Assembly (NCBI GenBank): GCA_037176725.1
Contig: JAZBRS010000039.1
Location: 26,448,001-26,512,000 of the forward strand
Origin: Posidonia oceanica
Taxonomy: Eukaryota > Streptophyta > Magnoliopsida > Alismatales > Posidoniaceae
Length of the DNA: 64,000 nt
Reading direction: 5' to 3'
This document shows, piece after piece, positions 44,371 to 57,105 of this stretch (the stretch's first letter is position 1; each line of letters begins with the position of its first letter). The notes beneath the pieces were generated by a model. It saw nothing but the letters and a program-made list of their open reading frames with translations. It was not told the DNA's origin and ran no database searches. Both the position numbers and the translations under genes were made by a program.

Positions 44371-47300
44371 CGAAATAAAACCTCGGAAAAGCCATGCGAA
44401 TGCAAATGTAGGGAAAAAGATCAGAAGAAGCTAAAGGAGAGGTAAAACAGCGCGTGTGTGAGAACAGACGCTGTTTAAGGCCACACAGAGTAGGTGTGAA
44501 GACCTACAAAGGGGAGAAGTGAGCAAATGGAGGGATTACCACTTTTTTGTGACCGTTTCCCACTAAACCGCTCCACGATGTGTCTCGCATGCTGCCCAAA
44601 GCTCGCGGCACGATTGGATTGTGGAAAAGGGGGAAGAAAGTTGCAATAAGTGGTGAATCCAGGGAAAACACCACACAAAACACCCAAGAGTACGCGAAAC
44701 GGGGATCTGAGTTGATAGACAGGAAGGGGAGGTCCTATTCTACATGCTCAAAGACACGGAAAGCGAAAACAAAGCAAATTATGCAAATGGCATGCAAATG
44801 AATGCAATGCAGGGGTTCAGGAGGACATATCTGGAAATCCTAGGATCTGATCTGAAATCTGCTTGGTCCATGCTGAAGAGCGCTTCGCCGCGGTCGCCTG
44901 GGCAGCTTATTTGAGAAGATCCAACGGCCGGATTGGAAGATGTCGCAGCTCCAAGGCAGAGGGGCCAGAACAAGGGAGAAGAACAGGTCTAAGTGTTCAG
45001 GAGGTCCTAGGGGTGTGCAAAAGGGTCCTCCCAGGTGAAAGGGAGCTAGAGGGGCTTTAGTGTGTGCAAAAGATGCTTAATGCAAAGCTAAATGAATGCA
45101 AATGCATGCAGAAAGCAAAAGAACACAAGGGGAAATTTTAAAAAAAACAGAGGATTCAAATGCTAATTTTAGAAAGATGGGGGCTTAAATGCAAAGGTTT
45201 TGAAGAAGATTGGGGCTTACAGGCAGGGGTTTTGAAAATAGGAGGAGACAGAGGACAATTTTGCAAAGGATAGGTTAAAAGAATGCTATTTTGAAAAAGG
45301 ATATGCATTAGGACAAGCTTGGAAAACATGTGGCAGTTGGAAGGCAATTTTGTAAAAGTTTGGGGTCTAAAATGCAATTTTTCCAGAAAACAGGGTTCTG
45401 AGGAGTCTGGGAATGCAAGTGGAGGGACCTACATGCAATTTTGCAAACATGGGGGGCTAAAATGCAATTTCAGAGTCAAAACATGCATTTAAATGATTTT
45501 TATAAGGATGCAAGGGGCCTATGTGTAATTTTCAAATCATGCAAGGTCAAAAATGCAATTTATTATGCAAAATATGCACTGAAAACACTGACTGTGGACT
45601 GACATGCAATTTTCACAATATGCAGGGTTGAAAATGCAATGCAATAAGCTAAATATGCATGCAGAAGACTACTGTGCATTTAAAAAGGGCCTACATGCAA
45701 AAATCAGAAAGCAGAGGGAAGAAAATGCAATGCAACAAGCAAAAATGGAAAATAAAACCTAAGTTCTACAGTGCAGAGGATTTAAATGCAAGAACAGAAA
45801 ACAAGAGGGACCCAGAATGCAATTTAATAAGGCAAAGTTCAAGCATTTAAATTGAATGATTTACTGCAGGACCTATGTGCAATAATCGAAAACAGGAGGG
45901 CTGAAGCATAAATATTTATAACTAGAAAGCACAGTAAATGGACTGAATTGAAAATACTGAAAAGCACAGATACTTAAAGCAATTTAGCATGGTTTTAAAT
46001 TAAAAACAAAGCAAATTAAATGGCAAAAGGACCAGAATGCAAAAATAAGGAAACTTAAGCTAAACATGCAATATTTACACAAAAAACTATATAACTGAGA
46101 AAATAAAGGAACAGTAATGGCCGGCGGAGACGAGCACTGTAGCAGTGAGCTACCAGAGCTCGCGACCGTCGGCACAGGGAGGCTGGGGTCGAGTTGATCG
46201 GCGGAGGCGGTGGTCCTGGAGCTGACGGAGGCAGGGCGACGGTCGGCGGGGGGCGACGCGGCCTGGAACGCGCCGGAGCTCTGCAGAGGCTCAGGGACTT
46301 GGTCCAGCCATTCGACGCAGCGGAGCTGCATTCCGAAGGCCGGAGGAGCCTCCTGACGTCCGTGCGGAGCTGAGGGAGTCACCGGGATCACGTTCCACTG
46401 GCTGGAGCGTCGTGAAGGCCGGAGGACTGCGCCGGAGAAGATGACCGGACCGGCGAGCTGGAACGGAGCAGGAGGGCTGGAATCCTACTTCTAAGGGGCG
46501 GAAAAGCAGCACGGGAAGAAAAGAAGACTAAAGGAGCAGAGAATTACCTGGCTCCGCGTCTGAATCGTCCTCCCGACCTCAGCAGCTTCAGCAGTCGTCG
46601 GCGGAGGTCGTCCGATCGCTGCGGTGATCGTCGGTCGCTCGCGAAGGTTGGAACTGCTTCAGGGAGCGCTTCTGGTGCTTCTCGATCGGTTGGACTGAAG
46701 CTCCACAACTCGGGTGAGGATTCAGCGATTTGTGGGTTCAGAAAAGTGACCGGAGGTCGGAGGAGTTGTTTGCTGCTCGTCGGACTGGATGGGGCCCTCC
46801 GGGAGATTGCTGGAGGTCTGGGGATTGATTCTGGGTGGTTGAACTGGCTTTTTGGAGACTGTGGGAAGAGTTTGCAGGTCGGCCGGATTTCTGGTCAGAA
46901 GGTGACACAGGTGTTTGTGGTGGCGTTCTTAGCCGGTGGTGAGGGAGAGGGCTAGAGGTCAGGTGCTTCTGGAAGGTGGAGGTTAGGTGAGTATCTGGGA
47001 GGAATTTGGTAGGAAGTAGTGGACTGAGGTGAAGGCAATTCTGGAGTGGGTTGTGTCGGGTTGCTGTTGGCTTGCAGGTGGAGTTTCAGGTGATTAGGTG
47101 GTGTTTTAGTGGTGGAATGGCCGGGAAATGGTGAGGGAAGAATGCAGGGTTGCTGGGTGAGTTTGGGGGAACAATTGGGAGAAGTTCTGAGGCTGGAAAG
47201 GGTGCTGGTTTGTTGGAAAAAGAAGAGGAGGATTTGCTGTGGATTTCAGAGGAGAAAGGAGAAGGTCTGGGTGTGGGAATGCTTCGGGATTTAGGTTTCT

Positions 47301-49432
47301 CTCCAGGATGCCAAGGAGGACTCTCAGGCTCTCTCTTGCTGCTCTCTCTTCTCTGGGAATTGAAGGATGCAGAGGAGGAGAATGGAGGTCGTTTCAGGTG
47401 GGGAAAAGGCTCTGGAATTGGTCTTTGGTTCGCTCTCCCTCTGTCGAAGATCAAAAGCTCTGAAGGAGGAAGAAGGAGGAGGGGTTTTGTTCGAGCTGGA
47501 GCACTCGAACGCCATGGCAGGAGGCTGGCTTGGGAAGAAAAGTTTGCAGGAGATTGGCAGTAGCAGCAAGAAGGTGGCAGTTGTGGCAAAGAGGAATAGG
47601 CCGGCGAGAGGCGTGGGCTAGGGGGCTGCAAACACCGAAAGGTGGGGCGAAGGCAGAGGAAGGGCTGCAACGGGCGGCCGGCTGTGAGAGGGTGTAGGCA
47701 GAGGACGAGGACTGAGAATGGCAGACGGCTGCAGAAGGTGGAAGAGGAGGTACTGTGCGGAGGGAAAGGAGGAAGAAGAAGACGGCGTCGTGGGCCAGGC
47801 CGCGGATTTGAGAAAAAGGAAAAAAAAGAAGGGAAACGGGCTGACGGGCCCAGCAGAGAGAAAAAGGAAAAAGGATAAGAGGAGGAAGAGAAATGGAGGA
47901 GAAGAAAGGGGAGAAATAAATTAGGAAAAAATAAAATAAAAATAGGTTAATTAGTGTGATTGTGTTGTAGGTTAGGGTCTTGATTACATTTTTTAATGAC
48001 TGTTTTTAGGTTAATTAGTGTGGTTTAAAGGGGTTTTGGGCTTGATTAGGGTTTTAGGGTTTCTTTTGTTTTTTAATTCATTTTCCACTTGATTAAGTGT
48101 TGTTAAGTCTTTTTTAAATTGTTCTTAAAATTGTGTTTCTCTTGTTAAGCATTCAGGGTATTAATTAGGATTTTTAGGACTTATTTTCGTATTAATTGGA
48201 ATGGGTTTTGGGCTTTTAGTTTTAGTCTTTTAGGGTTTTCTTTTCTTAAGTCTCTTGGGATTAGGTTTTTGATTTTTATTTGTTGATTTTTCTTGATGTT
48301 TTTTTAATTGGGTTTCTCTTATCTGATTAAGTGTTTTTTAAGTCTTTTTAATGTGTTTTTCATTTTCTTTTTAATTAAGTTCTTAGGTTGCTTTTTCTTA
48401 GGTTTGCTAAGTTAGGCTTTTTTCTTTCATTAATTACTTATCTTAGTGTTTTAATTGTTTTACTTCTTTTTAGGGTTTGTTTTTTTTAATTCTTTTGAGA
48501 GGGTTTTCACTTTTGATGGCTTTTGATTTCATTTCAGTTTTTTCTTTGATTTTACAGTATTTTCTTTTAGTTTGTTTTGCATTTTTTAGTTTGCATGCTT
48601 GATTCTCTTTTTAGCTTGATTTAATTAGGTTTAAGTTTTTTAATTGTTTGTTTAATGTTTTTAAATTGTTTTTCTTAGAGTTCTGATTTGTTTCTCTTAT
48701 GTTTGGGAGTTTTACAGATTTTTAGGGCTTTTTATGGATTTTAGCAAAAGAAAGAAAAGGAAAAGAGAAGGGGGAAGGAAATGGAAGAAGGGAGAAATAA
48801 AAGGGAAAGAGATGAGTTGGAGGAAAATGATTTTTTAAAATTCAGGGAAAAAGCTAAAAATAAAGTAAAAATAGGAATAAGATAGAAAAGGGATAGAAGC
48901 ACAAAGAGGGCCCACAGCCAGGCAGGAAAAAGGGCAAGAAGGGGATGAAAAGAGAGATGATAATCAGGAGAGAGAGAGAGGAGAGAGAAAATGATAATCC
49001 CGGAGAGAGAAAACGATAATTAGGGCAAATGAGAGGCTTAGAAGTCTTGGAATGGGATGAAAATTGGGGAGTGGGTAGTCTAGGGTTTGAGGAGCTGGCT
49101 CTGAAGTTTTGGTCTGATTCCAAGGAGGTTTTGGAGGGGTTTTAAGATGTAGAAAAAGGGGAGTTTTACCTAGGTTTTCTAGGGTTTTTGGGAATGGTCT
49201 TGGGTTGGAAATTTCTAAGTTCTTGGGTAGGTCTGTTAAGTAGGTGTTGGTGGGTTTTCCTATGGATTTTGGTCAGGTTTTGAGCTTGGGAAGAGGGGTA
49301 AAGGCTTAGGTCAAGTTTGGCTGGTTTTGAAGGGTAAAGAAGAGGATTAGGGTTTGGTTTGGTTTGGGTTTGAGTCCAGCAATCACCAGGGGGTCCCATA
49401 TGGTCCAAGCCTGCCAAGATGGGGTGTCAACA

Positions 49433-49448
49433 GATGCCCCTCCCTGAG
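49433..49448 (-). promoter_or_regulatory. Polypurine tract of element Z
   Basis: On the minus strand CTCAGGGAGGGGCATC abuts the 3' LTR start (TGTTGACACC). It is identical to the Y tract. Confidence 0.85.
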
Positions 49449-49867
49449 CAAGGTCAAGCGGAGCGAGGCCGCTGCTCAGGGTTGACAAGACACCCCATCT
49501 GACCGGCGGAAGCAGCGGGTTGCTATGGGCGTGAGCTACTTATTCGGCGGATGCACCGAAAATCGTAGCCCGTTGCCGCAATGCAAGATGCAGGGTGCAG
49601 ATGAATGATGCTAAGTGCGCAATGCATGCTAATGCAAAAGCAATGCAAGAGTTAGTACAAAAGTTAGCCAATTAGAAGAAAATGCTGATGCTGTGCAAGT
49701 GATGCCGGTGATACTAGAGTAGTATGCAATGCTAGCTGAGAAGATGCAGAGATGATGCAAGAGAAAATGCTAAAAGGACGCGATGTCGTGCAAGGATCTG
49801 GCAGGAAGGCCAGACTTGCACGACAAAGCAAGGAAAAACAAGGTGCAGCTCGTCCCCGCCCGGGGAG
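49449..49867 (-). other. Z internal region between PPT and S3
   Basis: Non-coding. The first 150 bp match the corresponding part of Y (9327-9480), and the rest is rich in AATGC words. GGGAG at 49863-49867 is the left target duplication of S3. Confidence 0.7.
49863..49867. repeat. Target-site duplication of S3, left (GGGAG)
   Basis: GGGAG directly before TGTAGTAATCC. The partner is at 55341-55345. Confidence 0.85.
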
Positions 49868-50490
49868 TGTAGTAATCCTAGTGTTCGGATCGTCCATGCA
49901 CGATGCCAAAGCTCGCGTGCACCGATCGGAATCAGGCTCACTATAAGCGGCTATGTCCGAGAAGGAAAACCTAACTCGAAAACATTTAAAAGAGGGAAAA
50001 AGGGAAAGAAAAGAAGAAGATAAGACAAAATCGGAGTCGCCACCAAGTCTATTAAATCGGAAGACGAGGAAAACCAGGGAGATGCGTGAATAATCACGCA
50101 AAACCAAGCAAAAGATGCAATGCAAGGCAATGCAAAAGAAATGAGATGCAAATGAATGCAAATGATGTGACTCGTGCCTAGGACAAGGGCAATATGGTCA
50201 TTGCGGGCCAAGAGAGGGTAAGGACTCCTGTTACGCGCGGGGAAGGTGTTAGGCACCCCCGACACGCCCGAGAATCGGTCTTTCTAGGCTTACGCTCGCA
50301 TATGCAGGGAAATGCAGACTTTGAATGCCTAAGTGCCAATGAATGCCAGTCTAAATGCTCAAAGGTGTGCTCTAAGTGATGAAAGACGATGCAGGAAAGT
50401 AAACGTGCAATCTAAGCGCTCAGCAACGCTGTCTGTGTTCCGAACCGGGCGAGACCTGGCTCGTGAGAAATCCAGACAGTAAGCATCACT

Positions 50491-50500
50491 GCCCTATATG
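50491..50500 (-). promoter_or_regulatory. Candidate TATA box, S3
   Basis: CATATAGGGC on the minus strand at the conserved LTR position. Confidence 0.4.
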
Positions 50501-50589
50501 CAAATGCGGGCGATAAAACAAAACATCGGGGAAAACATGCAATGCAAGCGACATGCAAGAGGAAACAGCGTAAAACAGTGCGAGGAACG

Positions 50590-51240
50590 AAACAAGAATG
50601 CGAAAAGATGCGAAAACAGGGACGACATGCAAAATGATGCAAGGAACGGAACAAGGACGCAAAACGGTGCAGAAAACGAAAGAAGGGCGCAAAACCGGGC
50701 AAGAAAAACAAGGGCACGCAAGACGAGATGAGAAAACGAAAGGGCACGCAAAACGGTGCAAGACAAAGAGGCGGCATGCAAAACGGTGCGAGAAAACAAG
50801 ACTGCACGCAAAACGGTGCGAGAAAACCAAAGGCACGCAAAACGATGCGAAACAAAGGAGCGGCACGCCAAACGGAGCGAGAAAACAAGACTGCACGCAA
50901 AACGGAGCAAGACAAAGAAGCGGCACGCGAAACGGTGCGAGAAAACAAGACTACATGAAAAACGGAGCAAAAAAACTAAAGGGCACGCAAAACGGAGCAA
51001 GACAAAGAAGCGGCACGCAAAACGGTGCGAGAAAACAAGACTGCACGCACAACGAGGCGAAAAAACTAAAGGGCACGCAAAACGGAGCAAGACAAAGAAG
51101 CGGCATGCAAAACGGTGCGAGAAATCAAGACCGCACGCAAAACGGTGCAAGACAAAGAAGCGGCACGCAAAACGGAGCGAGAAAACAAGACTGCATGCAA
51201 AACGAGGCGAAAAAACTAAAGGGCACGCAAAACGATGCAA
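50590..51240 (-). repeat. Promoter-proximal tandem array of S3
   Basis: About eleven 60-bp-type units on the plus strand, alternating GGCACGCAAAACGGTGCGAG and GGCACGCAAAACGGAGCAAG half-units with AAAACAAGACT or ACAAAGAAGC spacers. The long open frames across it are repeat artefacts. Confidence 0.88.
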
Positions 51241-54200
51241 GTGGCATGCAAATGAATGCTGTGCAGGGGTTCAGGAGGGTATACCTGGAGATCCGGGAGT
51301 CTGATCGGAGATCTGCTTGGTCCATGCTGAAGAGTGCTTCGCTGCGGTCGCCTGGGCAGCTTACTTGAGGAGATCCAACGGTCGGATTGGAAGATATCGC
51401 AGCTTCAGAGCAGAAGGGCCAGAACAGGAGAGAAGAACAGATCTAAGTGTTCAGGAGGTCCTAGGGGTGTGCTGAAGGTCCTCCCAAGTGAAGGGGAGTT
51501 AAAAGTGCCTAGTGTATGCAAGGGGGATGCTTAAATGCAAGACTAGATGAATGCAGAATGCATGTAAAGCAAGAAAAGACAAAGAAAAGCAATTTGGAAA
51601 GAATAGGGATTCAAAAGCATTTTTGAAGAAAGAAAGGGGCTAAAATGCAAATTTTCCAGGAAACGGGGGTTCTGGGGAGTCCGGGAATGCAAGTGGAGGG
51701 CCTACATGCAATTTTTGCAAGCATAGGAGTTAACATGCAACTTAGGGGCAAAACAGTCTTTTTACATGGTTTTTGAAAGATGCAAGGAACTATGTGTGAT
51801 TTTTAAATCATGCAGGGGTCAAATATGCAATTTTATATGGAAAACATGCTCTGAAAACACAGACTGAGGATTGAAATGCAATATCTGGAAAAATCAGGGG
51901 TAAAAATGCAATGTAATAAGCTAAAATGCATGCCAAATGGTTACTGTCCATTTAAAATGGACCTACATGCAAATACGCAAAGCCAGAAGGTAAAAAATGC
52001 AATGCAGTATGCAAAATGAGAAAATAAAAGCTAAGTTCCTACAGTGCATGGACCTATATGCAAAATCAGAAACATGCATGGACCTAGAATGCAATGCAGT
52101 ATGGTAAAATGCAAGCAAATAAATTAGCTGATTTAAGACAGGACCTACATGCAAAAATCAAAAGTAGAGGGGCTAAACTACAAAATATTATAATTGAAAC
52201 GCACAATAGAAGGACTATCATGCAAATACAGAAAAATACAAACAGTTCATGCAATTTAATATGGTATTAAATCAGAAACTAAGCAATTTAAATGAACAGA
52301 GGACTAAAACGCGAAAATGAAATAACTTAAGGCACAAATGCAATATTCACACGAAAAACCATATTACTGTAAAAATAAAAGAACAGTGGCTGCCGGCGGT
52401 GGGAGTACTGTAGCAGTGAGCTTCCAGTTCTCACCACCGCCGGCACAGGGGAGTTGGGGAAGCGCTGGGCGGCGGAGGCTGTTGCTGCCGTCCGTGCGGA
52501 GCTCTGGAGACCGTCGGGGCGGCGTTCTGCTGGCTGGAACGCCTGGAAGACAAGCGGCCGGCGCCGGAGAAGACAGGAAGGTCGGCGAGTCGCGGGCGGC
52601 ACTAGAGGTCCGGAAATGCGGTTCTGGTCGGCGGAAAAGCAGCAGGGGGAAGAGAGAGAGCGGGGGAGGCCAAGAGATACCTGTGGCTGTGTCCGGTGCG
52701 TCCTCCCGACCTCAGCGATGCCGGAGATGGCCGGCGGACGTCGTCTGATCGCTGCGGTGGACTCCGGGGGCTCGCGACGGTTGGAACGTCTTTAGGACGT
52801 TGTTCCGGTGCTTCTCGGTCGATCAGGCGGGAGTTCTGCAGCTTGACAGGAGATCCGGCGCTTGTGGGTCGACTGTGAGCTGCCGGAGGCCGGGGGAGTT
52901 GTCTGCTGCTCCTCGGGATCAAGCGGGGCTTCCGGTGGCTTGCTGGAATGCTGGCGAAGGGGTTTGGATAGTTAGCTGAGGGTTCTGGAGCGTGTGGAGT
53001 GGGTTTGAAGATTGGGTTGATTTCTGGGCAGTAGCGAGGCAAAGTGTTTGTGGTGGAGCGTTCCGCCCGTGGTGAGGGATACGGCTGAAGGTCGGGTGCT
53101 TCTGGAAGCTAGTGTTCTGGCGAGTAGTGGGGCAATGTTTGGGGAAAGTCAGTGGTCTGTGGTGCGGGTAATTTCAGAATGGGTCGGTGTTGGGTTCGGT
53201 CTGGATTTCAGGTGGATTCAGGCGAAATGTGGGTTCGTATCTCTGTGGGAAGGAAGGGAAGAGTTGCAGGAGGCTTCGGTGAGATTCAGGGATGAATTCC
53301 GGGTTGTTCTGGAGGAGTTTTGGGTGTTGGTTTGCTGCGGAAAGAAGAGGCCGAAGTCTGGTGTTTTTTGGTCGATTTCTCAGGAAGAACCGCTCTCTCT
53401 CTCGCTGGGGATTCCACTGGAATCGGGTCCTCTCTTCCGGGATGTTCTCTGGTCTTTTCTCCTCTCCTTTCCCTCCTGATTCAGGCTCTGATCCCCCCTC
53501 CTTTCTGCTTTGAAATCTGACCATTCCTCTCTTAGCTTTGCAGGTCTGAGACCATTGAATGCTGCGGAGAGGCGATGGCAGGAGCACGGACGAAGCTTCG
53601 GCGCACGCCAGTCCGGCTCGAGCAGGAGGTGGCAGGCCGGGCAGAGCTGCAGGCGGCGATCACTGTAGCACTGCAACGCGAGAGAGGAAGGAAGAAGAAG
53701 GCGCTGTAGCTGCGGGCCGGGCTGGAATTTTGAAAAAAAAGAAAGAAAAAAAGGGAAAACGGGCTGATGAGCCCAGTAAGGAAGAAAGGAAAAGATAAAA
53801 AGGAAGAAAGAAAGAAAGATGGAAAGAAGGAGGGAAATAAAATGGGAAAAAATAAGATAAAAATAAACAAAAATATTAGATGAATTGGGTTGTAGGTTAG
53901 GTGTTTAATTGGATTTTTTAATGACTGTTTTTAGGTTAATTAGTGTGTTTTAGGCTTGATTAGGGTTCTAGGGCTTTCCTTTGTTGTTAATTCATTTCCC
54001 ACTTGATTAAGTGTTGGTTAAATCTTTTTAAATTGTTTTTAAAATTGTGTTTTCTTGTTAAGTATTTTAGGATGTTAATTAGGATTTTTAGGATTTATTT
54101 TCATATTAATTAGAAAGGGTTTTGGGCTTTTTAGTTCTAGTCTTTTATGTTTTTCTTCCTTAAGTCTTTTGAACTATGTTTTTGATTTTTATTTGTTAAT

Positions 54201-55340
54201 TCTTCTTGATGTTTTTTAGTTGGATTTTTCTGGTTTGATTAAGTGTTTTTAAGTCTTTCAACTGTATTTTCTTTTTCTTTTTTTAATTAAGTTTTATGTT
54301 GTTTTTTCCTTATGTTTATTAGGTTAAGTCTTTTGTCTCCTTTAATTACTTGTTTTAGTGTTTGATTTTTAATTCTTCTCTTTAGGGTTTGTTTTTTAAT
54401 TCTTTTAGTGGGGTTTTTATTTTTGGTAGGTTCTGACTTTATTTCAGTTTTTTACTTGATTTTACAGTATTTTCTTTTAGTTTGTTTTGCATTTTTTAGT
54501 TTTCATGCTTGGTTTTCTTTTTAGCTTGGTTTAGTTAAGTTTGAGTTTTTAATCATTTGTTTAATGTTTTTTAGTTGCTTTTCTTGGAATTCTGATTTGT
54601 TTCTTTTATGTTTTGGGGTTTTACGGATTTTTAAGGATTTTTATGGGTTTTTGCAAAAGAGAGAAGAAGGAAAAGGAAAAGAAGAAGAAAAGGGGAAAAA
54701 GGAGAATAAAAGGGGAAAGAGATAGGTTTGAGGGAAAAGATTTTTAATATTCAGGGAAAATGTTAAAAATAAAATAAAAATAGGAATAAGATAGAGAAGG
54801 GATAGGAGTACAAAGGGGGCCCACAGCCAAGCCAGAAAAAGGGCAAGAAGGGAATGAAAAGAGAGACGATAATCAGGAGAGAGAGAGAGGAGAGAGAAAA
54901 CGATAATCCCGGAGAGAGAAAACGATAATTCAAGCAAATGGAAGGCTTAGGAGTCTCGGAAAGGGGTGAAACTTGGCGGGTGTGTAGTCTAGTGTTTCTA
55001 GTTTTGGTCCCAGGGTTTTGGTTTGGTTTTGAGGAAGTTTTGGAGGGGTTTTGAGGTGTAGAAAAAGGGTATTTTTGCCTAAGTTTCCTAGGGTTTTTGG
55101 GAGGGGTATGGTTTGAGATTTTGCAGGCTTTTTGGTGGGTTTGCTAAGTCATCAGGGGTGAGTTTTCCTATGGATTTTGGTGGGTTTTCAGGTTCGGGAA
55201 AGGGGGGTAATCCTAGGTCAGGTTTGGACTTGTTTTGAGGGGAAAGAAGGAGAGGGAGATGCGGATTTGGGTCTAGATTCGGGTCCAGCAGCCACCGAAA
55301 GGCTCCAAACGATCCAGCCTGTCAAAATGGGGTGTCAACA

Positions 55341-55345
55341 GGGAG
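55341..55345. repeat. Target-site duplication of S3, right (GGGAG)
   Basis: The right partner of 49863-49867, directly after GTGTCAACA. Confidence 0.85.
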
Positions 55346-55439
55346 CAAGCTAGCAGAAGAGAAAGGAGGGGTGCGAGGGGAGAGAGGCCAATTCTCCTAT
55401 CGCAAAAAAGGAGGTGCATGACTTTGCCTTCCTGGGGCA

Positions 55440-56270
55440 AGGCCACGCCAAAAAAGGTGATAAGATGACGGGCTTATCGTCCGAATAGTTTACGGTCCTA
55501 TCAACCGGGAGTGATAGTTTAGGTTATCAGCCTGGAGCGATAGTTTAGGTTATCAGCCTAGAGCAGTTGTGAGTGATAGTTACTGGATATCAGCCGTATA
55601 ACATGGTTGTGTGGGATAGTTTACAGTCCTATCAACTGGCGGATAGTTTACAGACCTATCAACTAGCGCGATAGTTTACAGGCCTATCAATTGGAAGCCA
55701 CAAACCATGAGTGATAGTTATTGGGTATCAGCCGTATAACGCAAATGCCAGATAATTTACAGTCCTATCAACTGGAGCGATAGTTTACAGACCTACCAAC
55801 TGGTGGATAGTTTACAGACCTATCAACTGGCGGATAGTTTACAGACCTATCAACTGGAAATGGCATTTGCGAGGGACAGTTACTGGGTGTCAGCCGTATA
55901 ACATGATTGCGCATGATAGTTTAGGATATCAGCCTAGCGATAGTTTACAGTCCTATCAACTGGAACGATAGTTTACAGTCCTATCAACTGGCAGATAGTT
56001 TACAGGCCTATCAACTGGAACGCGCAATGATGAGGGATAGTTACTGGATATCAGCCGTATAATGCAATTGCTGGTGATAGTTTAGGATATCAGCCTAGCG
56101 ATAGTTTACAGTCCTATCAACTGACGGATAGTTTACAGACCTATCAACTGGAGGATAGTTTACAGACCTATCAACTGGAAACCGCAATTGCAAGGGACAG
56201 TTACTGGATGTCAGCCGTATAACACAACTGTGGGCCGACCATGGATCGGCCCAGATGATAGTTTAGGTTA
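55440..56270. repeat. Tandem hairpin-type repeats in Z 3' internal region
   Basis: Some 35 short units of 20-33 bp of three kinds: GATAGTTTACAGACCTATCA followed by ACTGG; GATAGTTTAGGTTATCAGCC; and GATAGTTACTGGATATCAGC followed by CGTATAAC. Each has complementary ends (GATAG with CTATC, GATA with TATC). They are grouped into higher-order repeats of roughly 170-190 bp, each ending in the CGTATAAC kind. They appear to be amplified forms of the hairpin unit seen singly in Y. Confidence 0.85.
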
Positions 56271-56279
56271 TCAGCCTGA

Positions 56280-57105
56280 GAGTGCTGTGATTGATTGATT
56301 GCTTGATTGATTGATAAGAGGGGATGAGATAATGATGAGATTGATTGCTAAAGAGGGGGTGAGATAATGATGAGATTGATTGATAAAGAGGGGGATGAGA
56401 TCATGATGAGATCTATTGCTAAAGAGGGGGATGAGATCATGATGAGATCTAATGCTAAAGAGGGGGGTGAGATAATGATGAGGTTGATTGATAAAGAGGG
56501 GGGTGAGATAATGATGAGATTGATTGATAAAGAGGGGGATGAGATAATGATGAGATTGATTGATAAAGAGGGGGATGAGATAATGATGAGATTGATTGAT
56601 AAAGAGGGGGGGTGAGATCATGATGAGATCTATTGCTAAAGAGGGGGGTGAGATAATGATGAGATCTATTGCTAAAGAGGGGGGTGAGATAATGATGAGA
56701 TTGATTGCTAAAGAGGGGGGTGAGATAATGCTGATATCTATTGATAAAGAGGGGGATGAGATAATGATGAGATTGGTTGATAAAGAGGGGGGTGAGATAA
56801 TGATGAGATTGATTGATAAAGAGGGGGATGAGATAATGATGAGATCTAATGCTAAAGAGGGGGTGAGATAATGATGAGATCTAATTGCTAAAGAGGGGGT
56901 GAGATAATGATGAGATCTATTGATAAAGAGGGGGATGAGATAATGATGAGATTGATTGATAAAGAGGGGGTGAGATAATGATGAGATTGATTGATAAAAA
57001 GGGGGATGAGATAATGATGAGATCTAATGCTAAAGAGGGGGGTGAGATAATGATGAGATCTAATGCTAAAGAGGGGGGTGAGATAATGATGAGATTGATT
57101 GAAAA
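56280..57105. repeat. 36-bp tandem array in Z 3' internal region
   Basis: About 22 copies of a 35-37-bp unit containing GATGAGATAATGATGAGATT, then GATTGATAAAGAGGGGG. Variants have GATCTATTGCTAAAG or CTAATGCTAAAG. The unit is direct and lacks spacers. Short frames on either strand arise because most units are 36 bp. Confidence 0.9.

Larger units (their letters stand above)
43483..49432 (-). mobile_element. 3' LTR of element Z (5.95 kb)
   Basis: The termini are TGTAGTAATCC and GTGTCAACA; the PPT abuts it on the right. Compared with S3 it lacks about 45 bp right after TGTAGTAATCC, including the GATCGTCCATGCACG segment. Landmarks are a PBS-like motif (CAGAGTTGCCA, 43595-43605), candidate TATA 44055-44064, an array at about 44120-44370, short TGCAATTTT words (45120-46090), a GC-rich block (46100-47900), a T-biased AT-rich block (47930-48720), and GAGA repeats (48960-49010). 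Confidence 0.9.
49868..55340 (-). mobile_element. Solo LTR S3 (5.5 kb) inside element Z
   Basis: The termini are TGTAGTAATCC and GTGTCAACA, flanked by GGGAG at 49863-49867 and 55341-55345, without PBS or PPT. It is collinear with the Z 3' LTR: PBS-like motif 50032-50042, candidate TATA 50491-50500, array about 50590-51240, GC-rich block 52390-53860, T-biased block 53880-54640, and GAGA repeats 54880-54920. No coding sequence. Confidence 0.9.

Noticed and set aside
50498..51368. Open frames of up to 256 codons rich in Lys, Arg, Asn and Gln.
   Set aside because: Repeat artefacts of the S3 array, the same situation as in S2.
56280..57105. Possible CRISPR array or coding repeat (MMRLIDKEGDEI-type units).
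   Set aside because: The units are directly adjacent with no unique spacers, in a plant retrotransposon. The apparent peptide repeat follows from the 36-bp unit length.
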